The notes below the pieces were generated by a model, which searched no databases, was not told the DNA's origin, and saw only the letters and a program-made list of their open reading frames with translations. From Bacteroidaceae bacterium (GTDB lineage: Bacteria > Bacteroidota > Bacteroidia > Bacteroidales > Bacteroidaceae), in assembly GCA_024401215.1 (NCBI GenBank), contig JAKSLL010000020.1, positions 1 to 53,876 on the forward strand: 53,876 bases of DNA. Direction: 5' to 3'. The translations under genes and the position numbers were made by a program. Below, piece by piece: positions 15,997 to 25,098 of the stretch. Position 1 is the stretch's first letter. Each line of letters opens with the position of its first letter.

Positions 15997-16405
15997 CATC
16001 AAGTGTTAACGAAACTATAAGTATAACAATAGTCTGATATAATTAGACAAGTAATAAACGGCATTTACTAAACTGAATCAAATCTGTATTTATCTTTGCT
16101 TGCTTTGAATAAAACTATGGCATAGGTGATAAAAGAGTGAGAAAGCCTTCATTCCACTCCGAAAGCAGTAATTTCCTTTTTATGGAATCAAGATTCTAAT
16201 GGTATAAGAATCCCGAATATTTGTGTCTAAAAGAAAATGTGACGTATTTTACTAACTAAACTTTAATACTTAAATCCTTCTATATCTGACTATTTATTTT
16301 AACTAACTAATATTTGTTTATATAACTAACTGATTTTTCTCTATCAAGCCAAATTTTGCAGAAAAAGAAATACTATATTATTATTAACTATTAAAAGCCA
16401 TTAAG

Positions 16406-19400
16406 ATGGAAAAAACATTTAACGTGAAACTTGCGTTGGTAGCGTTACTTATGTTCTTTGTGGCCCAGATCAATGCTCAGATTACCGTTTCTGGTACTGT
16501 GTTTGACGATATGGGTGAAGGAGCAGTAGGTGCAACCGTACGTGAGAAAGGTACTCAGAATGGCGCGGCAACTGACATCAACGGTAATTTCAAATTGGAT
16601 GTCCAGAGTGCTAATGCTATCCTTACAGTATCCTATGTAGGCTTCCAAAGCCAAGATGTAAAGTTGAACGGTCGTAAGGCTGTGAAGATTGTTCTCGTTC
16701 CAGATTCTAAGATTCTCAACGAGACTGTAGTTGTTGGTTATGGTACAATGAAGCGTTCAGACCTTTCAGGATCTTCTGTCACAGTGGGTGAAGACGCTAT
16801 CAAGGGTTCGGTAATCACAAACATTGACCAGTCGCTTCAAGGTCGTGCAACAGGTGTAACTGCTGTTACTACTTCTGGTGCCCCTGGTTCCGCTTCTTCA
16901 ATTCGTGTGCGTGGTATTGGTTCTATCAATGCCAATCAGGAGCCACTTTATGTTGTGGATGGTGTGATATTCCAGTCTTCTGCACAGAATGGTCAGGGCC
17001 TCGGACTTGGTGACCGTCTCGGTAACGGTAAGGTTTCTACTGTTTCTCCGCTTTCTACTATCAACCCTTCCGACATTGTGAGCATGGAAATTCTCAAGGA
17101 TGCTTCTGCGACTGCAATCTACGGTGCTCAAGGTGCAAATGGTGTTGTGCTTATCACAACAAAGCGAGGTAAAGCAGGTGAGGCTAAGTTTAACTATGAT
17201 GGCATGCTTGCAGTAAACCGTCAGATGGCTCGTCTTGACATGATGAATCTTCGCGAATACGCGGAATACTATCAGGATTTCGTTGACAATGGCTGGATTC
17301 TTTCAAGCCAGGCTAACAAGCGTTACTCAGACCCATCAATTCTCGGCAAGGGTACAAACTGGCAGGATGCGATGTTCCAGACTGCTATTCAGCACCAGCA
17401 TCAGCTTTCAGCTCAGGGTGGATCTGACAATGTTCAATACTATGTGTCAGGTAACTTTATGAACCAGGAAGGAACAATCATTGGTTCTGAGTTCCATCGT
17501 TATTCAGTACGTGCTAACCTCGATGCTCAGCTCAAACCTTGGTTGAAGCTCGGATTCTCAGCAACATACTCTGATACATTCGATGACCTCAAACTTGCCG
17601 ATGGCGAGGCAGGTATCATCCGCTACTCTCTCACCACTCTTCCAGACATTCCAATCTATGATGTTGATGGCAACTATTATTCAGAAGCACGTGAGGGTTA
17701 TACAAATCCTAACCCTATTGCAATGGCAATGCTGAATAGCTATACTCTTGGTCGCCGCAAGCTCACAGGCAATATCTTTACAGAGATTGACTTCATGAAG
17801 AATCTTGTTCTTCACACAGAGCTTGGTTATGATATTTCTGGCTCTAATGCAGAGACTTTCGAACCTTCTGTTAATCTCGGTGGATGGATTAAGCCTGCAA
17901 ACTCTGACCACTGGCAGAGCAATAACAATAATTTCTGGCAGCTTAAGAACTACCTCACATATACGGGTAAGATTGATAAGCACAATTTCACAGCCATGCT
18001 CGGTCAGGAGTGCTGGGAGTCAACATGGAGATATCAGGGTATTACTGGTACAAATCTCCCTCTCAACGACGTACAGAACCCTTCGCTCGTAGAGAAGACT
18101 AACAAGGACTTCACTTCTGGTTTCGGTAGTGCAGCAATGGCTTCATTCTTCACGCGCGAAACTTATAATTATGATGATCGCTATTATGCGACTTACACAT
18201 ACCGCTATGATGGTTCTTCAAACTTTGGTCCTAAGAACCGTTGGGCAGGCTTCCACTCATTAGCTGCTTCCTGGCGCTTCAGTAACGAGGCATTCATGGA
18301 TGGAATCGAATGGTTGTCAAATGGTAAGATACGTGCTGGCTGGGGTCAGACAGGTAATTCAAACATCGGTTCTTATAAGTGGGGTGTAGCTCTCGCAACA
18401 ATGCCTTCAGCTCTCGGTCAGTCATACCGTCCAACAGGTCTTCCAAACGAAGCAATTAAATGGGAGACACAGGAGCAGATTGACCTCGGACTCGACCTCA
18501 GTTTCTTTAACAATCGCATCAACCTTACTCTCGACTGGTATCGCAAGGAATCAAAGGACATGCTCATGGTAATGCAGCTTCCTTCTTACCTTGGCACACA
18601 GGGTAACGGTTCTTCAGCTCTCCAGGCTCCTTCAGGAAACTATGGCACAATGCGCAACTCCGGTTTTGAAATCGACCTCAAGACTCGTCCTGTTCAGACT
18701 AACGATTTCTCATGGGATAGCGACATCCAGTTCTCATTCAACCGCAATAAGCTTGTTGCTCTTCAGGGCACAACATCAGCTGCTATTATTGGCTATGGTC
18801 AGTGGGATGACGTTGTGTCAATGTCTTCAGTAGGACGTCCAATGTACGATTTCTATGGATATCAGGTTGAAGGTGTTTACAAAGATTTCGACGACATCCT
18901 CAGCTCGCCTGTAAATGCTCTCTATGCTCAGTCTTGCATCAAGCATGATGATGGCACATACGAGCATGTTACAGACCCATCTAAGTACAGCAAGAACAAC
19001 ACAGTATGGCCTGGTGACCTTAAGTTCAAGGATGTGAATGGTGATGGTGTGATCAATGAAAACGATAAGACTCAGATTGGTTCTCCACTTCCAAAGTGTA
19101 CATTCGGTTGGACAAACACATTCCGTTACAAGAATTTTGATCTCTCAATTTTCATCAATGGTTCTATTGGCAACAAGGTTATGAACTATACCTCTGTCAG
19201 CCTTACTTCAATGACTTCTACATGGACTAACCAGATTAAGGAGCAGATTGCAGACCGTGCTCAGCTCGCTGCTATCGATCCAACAAAGGTTTATGAAGCA
19301 GGTAATTATTGGTACAATGATATTACTAATGTACGCGTGACAAACCCAAATACAAAGACTCCACGTGTTGCAATAGGTAATACATACAACCAGAATTATT

Positions 19401-19672
19401 CTGACCGCTACATTGAAGACGGATCATACGTTCGCTTGAAGAATATCTCTCTTGGCTATACATTCCCTAAGGAAATGATAAAGAAGCTTTCTCTCAGCAA
19501 TCTTCGTGTGTATGCAAATATTCAGAACCTCTACACTCTGACAAACTATAAGGGCTATGACCCTGAAGTTGGTGCTTCAACTACAGATGCTAATGGTTAT
19601 GTGTTTGGTCTTGATAACGGCCGTTATCCTTCACCAACTACATTCTCATTCGGTCTTAATGTATCATTCTAA
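16406..19672 (+). CDS. susC: SusC-like TonB-dependent outer-membrane transporter
   Basis: The 1088-residue protein is a SusC/RagA-family transporter that imports oligosaccharides across the outer membrane with energy from TonB-ExbBD. It has a signal peptide (ending INAQ), a carboxypeptidase-D-like regulatory domain (about 25-100, TVSGTVFDDMGEG), the conserved VVVGYGT motif before the plug, a plug domain (about 125-235, with IRVRGIGSINANQEPLYVVDG) and a long beta-barrel ending in a terminal aromatic (NVSF). Length is typical. It is the first gene of a polysaccharide utilisation operon and is followed 52 bp later by susD. Confidence 0.95.
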   Translation: MEKTFNVKLALVALLMFFVAQINAQITVSGTVFDDMGEGAVGATVREKGTQNGAATDINGNFKLDVQSANAILTVSYVGFQSQDVKLNGRKAVKIVLVPDSKILNETVVVGYGTMKRSDLSGSSVTVGEDAIKGSVITNIDQSLQGRATGVTAVTTSGAPGSASSIRVRGIGSINANQEPLYVVDGVIFQSSAQNGQGLGLGDRLGNGKVSTVSPLSTINPSDIVSMEILKDASATAIYGAQGANGVVLITTKRGKAGEAKFNYDGMLAVNRQMARLDMMNLREYAEYYQDFVDNGWILSSQANKRYSDPSILGKGTNWQDAMFQTAIQHQHQLSAQGGSDNVQYYVSGNFMNQEGTIIGSEFHRYSVRANLDAQLKPWLKLGFSATYSDTFDDLKLADGEAGIIRYSLTTLPDIPIYDVDGNYYSEAREGYTNPNPIAMAMLNSYTLGRRKLTGNIFTEIDFMKNLVLHTELGYDISGSNAETFEPSVNLGGWIKPANSDHWQSNNNNFWQLKNYLTYTGKIDKHNFTAMLGQECWESTWRYQGITGTNLPLNDVQNPSLVEKTNKDFTSGFGSAAMASFFTRETYNYDDRYYATYTYRYDGSSNFGPKNRWAGFHSLAASWRFSNEAFMDGIEWLSNGKIRAGWGQTGNSNIGSYKWGVALATMPSALGQSYRPTGLPNEAIKWETQEQIDLGLDLSFFNNRINLTLDWYRKESKDMLMVMQLPSYLGTQGNGSSALQAPSGNYGTMRNSGFEIDLKTRPVQTNDFSWDSDIQFSFNRNKLVALQGTTSAAIIGYGQWDDVVSMSSVGRPMYDFYGYQVEGVYKDFDDILSSPVNALYAQSCIKHDDGTYEHVTDPSKYSKNNTVWPGDLKFKDVNGDGVINENDKTQIGSPLPKCTFGWTNTFRYKNFDLSIFINGSIGNKVMNYTSVSLTSMTSTWTNQIKEQIADRAQLAAIDPTKVYEAGNYWYNDITNVRVTNPNTKTPRVAIGNTYNQNYSDRYIEDGSYVRLKNISLGYTFPKEMIKKLSLSNLRVYANIQNLYTLTNYKGYDPEVGASTTDANGYVFGLDNGRYPSPTTFSFGLNVSF

Positions 19673-19724
19673 AGTTTAACAAGAAATCTCGATTATTGGG
19701 AAATTCGATAACTCGAAATATAAC

Positions 19725-21506
19725 ATGAAACTCAAATCAATAAAATATATTGCAGCAGCCGTAGTGCTTGGACTTGGAATGACTTCATGCGAAGACTTCC
19801 TCGACCGTCCAACAGAGGACAGCTATGTGGCTGGTGGCTATTACAAGACAGATGCACAGTGCATAGCAGCTGTTGACTATCTGTACAATTCACCTTGGTA
19901 TGACTTCCAACGTGGATTCTTCAAGGTTGGCGAGGTTCTCTCTGGTAATTACTATTGGGGATCATCACCATACCTCAACTTCTCCCTCAACTCTAACGAT
20001 ACAGACCTTCGCAACATGGCGTATTCTCTCTGGGCTGTGAATGGTCACTCAAATGTCGTGCGCAATTACATAAAAAATGGAGGAGCTTCTGAGGCTGTTA
20101 AGAACCAGACAATGGGCGAGTGTCTTCTTTGGAAGGCAATGGCATATTTTTATCTTGTTCGTACATTCGGTGATGTACCTATCGTGCATGACAACGCAGG
20201 TATGATTGAGGGTGGTAGCTATAATGATCAGTATAAAGTTCAGAAGTCTGATGTTTACGACTATATCGTAATGACTCTTGAGAAGGCAATAGAACTTCTT
20301 CCTGAGCAGTGTGCAGAGGGTCGTCTTGACAAGGACTGTGCTCGCGGTCTTCTTGCAAAGGTCTATCTCCAGAAAGCAGGTGTTTCTGGTACTCTCAACA
20401 ACGACGACCTTGATAAAGCTGTAAAATACGCCACAATGGTGATCACAGGTGTGACTAAGGTAGATAAAGATGGTAAGGTAATAGAGAGTCATGAGCCACG
20501 TCAACTTGAAGAAAATTATGCTGACGTGTTCAAGCTTGAGGGCAACAAGTCCAAGGAGAATATGATTGCTTGGCGTTGGGTCGTTTCTTCACAGTGGACT
20601 TCTCAAAACTCTCTCCAGTCAGACCTTGGTATGACAGGTATCGATGAGTTTGGTGACGTTTGGGGTGAATGGGCTGGTCCTTCTGTTGACCTCCAGGATG
20701 CATTCAACTACAACATCCTCTTGGCTCCGGCAAGCCGTATCTGTCCAGACACACGTCGTGCTGCTACATTCATGACAGTAGGTGACGTTGTTCCTTATCT
20801 CTGGCGTGATAAGGGTGGTTTCGATTACATGCGCTTCGAGTACGACAAGACATACAATGAGGCTGCTTGGGGTCAGCACCGTTGTCCTACAGGTGCTAAT
20901 GTAGTTAAGCACATGTATGGTAACAACGCAGACCATCTTGCCGCTCTCGGCACATCAGCCGACCGTATGGCAAGCTCACTCTGTACTCCTATCCTCCGTC
21001 TTGCTGACGTTTACCTCGTGCTCGCTGAGGCTCGCTGCCTCCTTGGTGGTGGTCAGACAGACGAGAAGGATGCTCTTGATGCATTCAATGCTGTTCACCA
21101 TCGTGCTATCCCAACAGCAAAAGATAAGGGGTCAATTACATTTGACGAAGTTTGGAAGGAGCGCCGCCTCGAACTCGCTTGCGAGGGTGACCGCTGGTAC
21201 GATTTCGTTCGCCTCTCTTACTACAATCCTTCTAAGGCTATCGCAGAACTTAAGGCACAGCGTCGTAACACTTACTGGAACCTCGACGGTATGTTCAAGA
21301 CTTACTACGAGACAGGTCAGTGGCAGCTTGTAAACAAGGATGAAGATGGTAACGATCAGACTGCAATGTACGACACAGAAACTCCTGTACCTAACATTAC
21401 AGAGGCAAGCTTCACTATTCCGTTCCCAATGGAAGACCTCACATTCAATCCACACCTCAGCGAAGATGCTGTTCACGTGGATGTTCGTGCAACTTATAGC
21501 TATTAA
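19725..21506 (+). CDS. susD: SusD-like glycan-binding lipoprotein
   Basis: The 593-residue protein is a SusD/RagB-family surface lipoprotein that forms the lid of the SusC transporter. The lipobox is GMTSC (Cys about 22), followed by EDFLDRPTED, the usual start of mature SusD proteins. The KAMAYFYLVRTFGDVPIV segment is the family tetratricopeptide signature and the C-terminal region contains VWKERRLELACEGDRWYDFVRL, another hallmark. The ligand is not readable from sequence; neighbouring GH5 and glycan-binding proteins suggest a beta-glucan. It is followed by two surface glycan-binding protein genes in the same orientation. Confidence 0.95.
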   Translation: MKLKSIKYIAAAVVLGLGMTSCEDFLDRPTEDSYVAGGYYKTDAQCIAAVDYLYNSPWYDFQRGFFKVGEVLSGNYYWGSSPYLNFSLNSNDTDLRNMAYSLWAVNGHSNVVRNYIKNGGASEAVKNQTMGECLLWKAMAYFYLVRTFGDVPIVHDNAGMIEGGSYNDQYKVQKSDVYDYIVMTLEKAIELLPEQCAEGRLDKDCARGLLAKVYLQKAGVSGTLNNDDLDKAVKYATMVITGVTKVDKDGKVIESHEPRQLEENYADVFKLEGNKSKENMIAWRWVVSSQWTSQNSLQSDLGMTGIDEFGDVWGEWAGPSVDLQDAFNYNILLAPASRICPDTRRAATFMTVGDVVPYLWRDKGGFDYMRFEYDKTYNEAAWGQHRCPTGANVVKHMYGNNADHLAALGTSADRMASSLCTPILRLADVYLVLAEARCLLGGGQTDEKDALDAFNAVHHRAIPTAKDKGSITFDEVWKERRLELACEGDRWYDFVRLSYYNPSKAIAELKAQRRNTYWNLDGMFKTYYETGQWQLVNKDEDGNDQTAMYDTETPVPNITEASFTIPFPMEDLTFNPHLSEDAVHVDVRATYSY

Positions 21507-21525
21507 TATATAAAGATTATAAACA

Positions 21526-22842
21526 ATGAAAAAAGCATATAACATTCTCTTCTTGTTTGTCGCTCTCATCTTCGCCTCATGTGCTGACGAGCCAGACAAG
21601 TATGAGGTTACAGGTGGTACTCCTACCATCAGCTATATCCGTCCGGTGGACAAGGCAAGTGCCGACTCTCTTCTCACTGGTGCCTTCATGGACAACGAGA
21701 TTTGTATCGTGGGCGAGAACCTTCGAAGCATCGTTGATATGAAGTTCAACGACCAGAAGGCACAGCTCATCCCTTCTCTCATCACTGACAATACTCTCAT
21801 CGTTACAGTTCCTGGAACAATCCCTGGTGAGGTGTTTAACAAGATTTTCATGACTAACAACAAGGGTGTTGTTACTGAGTACGATTTCAAGGTGCTCGTG
21901 CCTGGTCCAAAGATTCTTACTATGGAAAACGAGTGGGCTCCTGCTGGCGATGCTCAGAGTATTTACGGTAGCTACTTCATCAATGACCCTAACGTGCCTC
22001 TTACTCTTAAAATTGGCGGTCAGGCTGTAAAGATTGATAAGTTTACTGACAGCCAGATTCAGTTTACGGTTCCTGATGGTCTTACTGCAAATAGCGAGAT
22101 AGAGATCACTACTGTCTATGGTTCTAAGAAAGCTCCTTTCCGCTATAAGGACTCTCGTGGTATGATTACCAACTTCGACAACCCTGACGGTTTTGGTGAT
22201 AACTCTGGAACAAAGGGTATCGTACCACAGGGATGGAACCTTGCTGTAACTTACTCTGCTGAAGGTGGTATTGATGGTTACTACGCCCAGGTTGGTGATG
22301 GAACTCTCAAGATGCCTGCTGATGGTGGATGGACTGAAGGATTCAAGATTTCTTGGTGGTGTGGTAATTGGAATGGTGATCCAATGAGCATTACAGAAGG
22401 TGCCGGTGCTCCATTGCGCAACATCTTCCCTGCTGGCTACTTTGCAGAGCCAGAGAAGCTTGCTTTGAAGTTTGAGATGTGCATTCCTGCATCAAACAAA
22501 TGGGAGGCAGGTGTGCTTCAGGTGCTCTTCATGAACAATAAGGTGGCAGCAAACGATTCATGGCAGAACAATACATACATTCAGCCAGAGACAGGTCTCT
22601 GCCGTGGTCTATATGCTCCATGGAATGGCTCGGGTTCGTTTGATACAAATGGTAAGTGGATTACTGTGACAATGCCAATCGAAAACTTTACATATAATAT
22701 GGATGGCACAGCAGGTTCTACTCCAATCACTCCAGAGAGCTTCGATAGCTTCACAATTTGGCCTGTAAGCGGTGGCCTCGAAGGCAATGCGTGTACTCCA
22801 ATCATCCGCTACGACAATATCCGTATTGTACCTATTAAATAA
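21526..22842 (+). CDS. Surface glycan-binding lipoprotein (SGBP-B-like)
   Basis: The 438-residue lipoprotein (FASC lipobox, Cys about 19) starts 19 bp after susD. Residues about 30-215 contain two IPT/TIG-like Ig domains (PTISYIRPVDKAS..., VLVPGPKILTMENE...). Residues about 225-438 form a beta-sandwich with many surface tryptophans (GWTEGFKISWWCGNWNG, SDSWQNNT-like segments) that resembles the C-terminal xyloglucan-binding domain of SGBP-B proteins. The role would be to capture polysaccharide at the cell surface for the SusCD transporter and GH5 enzyme. Assignment to the SGBP class is firm by position and architecture; the exact ligand is inferred. Confidence 0.82.
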   Translation: MKKAYNILFLFVALIFASCADEPDKYEVTGGTPTISYIRPVDKASADSLLTGAFMDNEICIVGENLRSIVDMKFNDQKAQLIPSLITDNTLIVTVPGTIPGEVFNKIFMTNNKGVVTEYDFKVLVPGPKILTMENEWAPAGDAQSIYGSYFINDPNVPLTLKIGGQAVKIDKFTDSQIQFTVPDGLTANSEIEITTVYGSKKAPFRYKDSRGMITNFDNPDGFGDNSGTKGIVPQGWNLAVTYSAEGGIDGYYAQVGDGTLKMPADGGWTEGFKISWWCGNWNGDPMSITEGAGAPLRNIFPAGYFAEPEKLALKFEMCIPASNKWEAGVLQVLFMNNKVAANDSWQNNTYIQPETGLCRGLYAPWNGSGSFDTNGKWITVTMPIENFTYNMDGTAGSTPITPESFDSFTIWPVSGGLEGNACTPIIRYDNIRIVPIK

Positions 22843-22861
22843 TAAGTTGACAAGTTTGAAG

Positions 22862-22895
22862 GCAAGCGGGTGTGACAACTCGTACGCTCGCTTGC
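22862..22895 (+). terminator. Intra-operon hairpin
   Basis: gcaagcg and cgcttgc form a seven-pair GC-rich stem enclosing 20 bases between the two surface glycan-binding protein genes, without a T-tract. It may attenuate transcription or stabilise the upstream mRNA. Confidence 0.5.
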
Positions 22896-22922
22896 TTAAT
22901 AAACTAAATAACTATAATACAA

Positions 22923-24824
22923 ATGAAAAAGATATTCAATTACATAATGCTGTTTGCTGTGGCACTTTCTGGTCTCACACTGACAGCGTGTAGCGAGGAT
23001 GAACTTGACACCAACCAGTATAACAAGAGTGGTGTTAACATTCTTGCTTTCGGCCCAATGCCTATTACGCGAGGCGAAACAATGCGTTTGACAGGCACTA
23101 AGCTTGACAAAGTTAAGGAAGTGCTTTTCCCTGAAGGCAATCAAAAGATTGAAGCGTCAAAAACATACATACAGGGAGAGTTTACTTTGACAAATTCAAA
23201 GGAGATGACTGTCAAAATTCCTGATCTTTGTGTTCCTGGTAAGCTTCGTCTCGTTACAAAAAGCAACGACACAATTGTCTCTGCTTCCAACATCACATTC
23301 GTTGAGGAAATCAAGGTAGATGGCATTTCTCCAATGTCTGTTCATGCTGGAGACATTGTAACTATCAAGGGTGAGTATGTTTGGAACGTTGCCGAGGTTG
23401 TATTCTCAGCAGGTGTAAAAGTTGAAGCAGAGGATTTTGTTAAGAATACTCGCAAGGAGATTCAAGTCGCTGTGCCTGCAGAGGCAGTGAGTGGTGTGGT
23501 AACTTGCAACGATGGTAGTGAAAATGCTGAGCCAATTGTTGTAACAGACAATCTCATTGTTGATGTAGCAGCTGTTACTAGTCTTTCTAAAGAAAATCCT
23601 GATTTCAATGAAGAGATTTCAATTTTGGGTGAGAACCTTGACCTTATCAAGCAGGTTGATTTCCCTTCTGTAGCAGACGTTAAATTCGATGTAGCAGACG
23701 ATGGCAAGTCTATCAAAGTCGTAGTTCCTGCTGCAGCTACAAGTGGCGACATCATTCTTACTTCTTATTCTGGTCTCACTACATCTATAGCTGTGACAGT
23801 TCCTCTTGTTGCTTACGAGGCAGGTTCAATTGCTCCTGCAAAGAATCTCAAGGCTGGTCAGAAAGTCACATTGAAGGGTGAAAATCTTGACCGTGTTGTC
23901 AAGTTGAATCTCCCAGGTGATGTTACTCTCGAAAAAGGTCAATTCACTCAGAGCAAGGATGCAATCTCATTTGTTGTTCCAGAAGCTATGGGTGACGGCA
24001 AGGTTGTGCTCGTGCAACATGACAATTGGAGTGTTGAGACAGACCGCATCACTATGTACGCAGAGGATGGTCCTGTCAAGGTTCTCTGGAAGGGTTCTCA
24101 GGCTCTCGGATGGGATGCTGCAGGTCAGATTTATCTCGGTACAGATGGCGCACCTGAACTTATTGATGCTGGTGTCAAGGCTGGTGACAAACTCCGTATT
24201 GCTTTCGAAACAAAGTCTGACGGATGGTGTGCTCAGATTTGGGAAGGTCACTGGGGTGGTCAGATCGATGAAATCAAAGCAGAAAACTATGACCTTGTAG
24301 GCGAAGGCGGTTACTATACAATCACTCTCACAGACGAACTCATAGCAACATTCACTAAAGTTGTGGGATGGGGTGGTATCTTCGTTGTTCAGGGACAGGA
24401 AATGAATGTAACAGAGCTTGCACTCGTACAGAAGTCAGATGAGAAGACACTTTGGACAGGTGAACTCGTAGTTGAGGATTGGGCTAATCAGCCATACGCT
24501 CTCTCTGATGCAGGTCAGGAACTCAAAGACGCAGGTGCAAAGGCTGGTCAGAAAGTGAACTTCTATATTTCACCTGTGAACTCAAATTGGAAACTTGAAA
24601 TATTGGAAGGTCACTGGGGTCCATCTTATGCCGCATTCTGCGGTGTTGGTGCTGACACAGAGAACGGAAAGTTTACAGAGTGGAATCTTGACGCAAATGG
24701 TGGAAAAGTCACCATCACCCTTACTCAGACAATGCTTGATGCGGCTTACACTCAGAAGTGGTGGGGTGGTGTATTCGTTCTTAATGGCGATGAGCTGAAG
24801 TGTACAAAGATTACTCTTCAATAA
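22923..24824 (+). CDS. Multi-IPT surface glycan-binding lipoprotein with two C-terminal modules
   Basis: The 633-residue lipoprotein (LTACSED lipobox, Cys about 24) has at least four IPT/TIG-type Ig repeats between residues 35 and 380, recognisable by recurring GE(T/N)LD...V.FP and V.VPA patterns. Two related C-terminal modules of about 120 residues follow (about 385-505 and 510-633). Both contain (W/E)GHWG and WGG(I/V)FV.(Q/N)G(Q/D)E signatures and aromatic residues, so they look like tandem carbohydrate-binding modules. It is probably the distal binding arm of the PUL. The stop is 28 bp before a long terminator hairpin. Confidence 0.8.
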   Translation: MKKIFNYIMLFAVALSGLTLTACSEDELDTNQYNKSGVNILAFGPMPITRGETMRLTGTKLDKVKEVLFPEGNQKIEASKTYIQGEFTLTNSKEMTVKIPDLCVPGKLRLVTKSNDTIVSASNITFVEEIKVDGISPMSVHAGDIVTIKGEYVWNVAEVVFSAGVKVEAEDFVKNTRKEIQVAVPAEAVSGVVTCNDGSENAEPIVVTDNLIVDVAAVTSLSKENPDFNEEISILGENLDLIKQVDFPSVADVKFDVADDGKSIKVVVPAAATSGDIILTSYSGLTTSIAVTVPLVAYEAGSIAPAKNLKAGQKVTLKGENLDRVVKLNLPGDVTLEKGQFTQSKDAISFVVPEAMGDGKVVLVQHDNWSVETDRITMYAEDGPVKVLWKGSQALGWDAAGQIYLGTDGAPELIDAGVKAGDKLRIAFETKSDGWCAQIWEGHWGGQIDEIKAENYDLVGEGGYYTITLTDELIATFTKVVGWGGIFVVQGQEMNVTELALVQKSDEKTLWTGELVVEDWANQPYALSDAGQELKDAGAKAGQKVNFYISPVNSNWKLEILEGHWGPSYAAFCGVGADTENGKFTEWNLDANGGKVTITLTQTMLDAAYTQKWWGGVFVLNGDELKCTKITLQ

Positions 24825-24852
24825 TGCTTTTGCAAATGACAACGATAGATTT

Positions 24853-24921
24853 AAAAATCTTGTAATAAATGAAGGAGCGGGCGCACATGTCAATGTTGCG
24901 TCCGCTCATTGTAAGATTTTT
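24853..24921 (+). terminator. Terminator of the susCD operon
   Basis: The inner stem gagcgggcgca / tgcgtccgctc (one mismatch) and the outer stem aaaaatctt / aagattttt form a long hairpin ending in a T-run. The GH5 gene downstream therefore probably relies on its own promoter. Confidence 0.75.
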
Positions 24922-25029
24922 ACGAATCAAATGAAGTTATATTTTACCATTACCAAATAGAATTCTCTTGATTTCTAAGTAGGAAGTAAGCGGTAAATGA
25001 TTGTGAAATTTATAAAAACACTTCATTAT

Positions 25030-25061
25030 TTTGGTTTGAACAAAAATATGTTGTTACTTTG
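25030..25061 (+). promoter_or_regulatory. Promoter of the GH5 gene
   Basis: TTTG (25030-25033), 20 bp, then TTACTTTG (25054-25061), one mismatch from TAnnTTTG. The same pair of boxes with the same spacing precedes the sigma factor gene at 36478. It lies about 38 bp before ATG 25099 and argues against the upstream in-frame start at 24997. Confidence 0.6.
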
Positions 25062-25098
25062 TACTTTGGTTACAACAATAATAAACATATATGACTTT

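Noticed and set aside
24997-25098. Longer GH5 start at 24997
   Set aside because: It would put 34 residues before the lipoprotein signal and would start upstream of the promoter boxes at 25030-25061.
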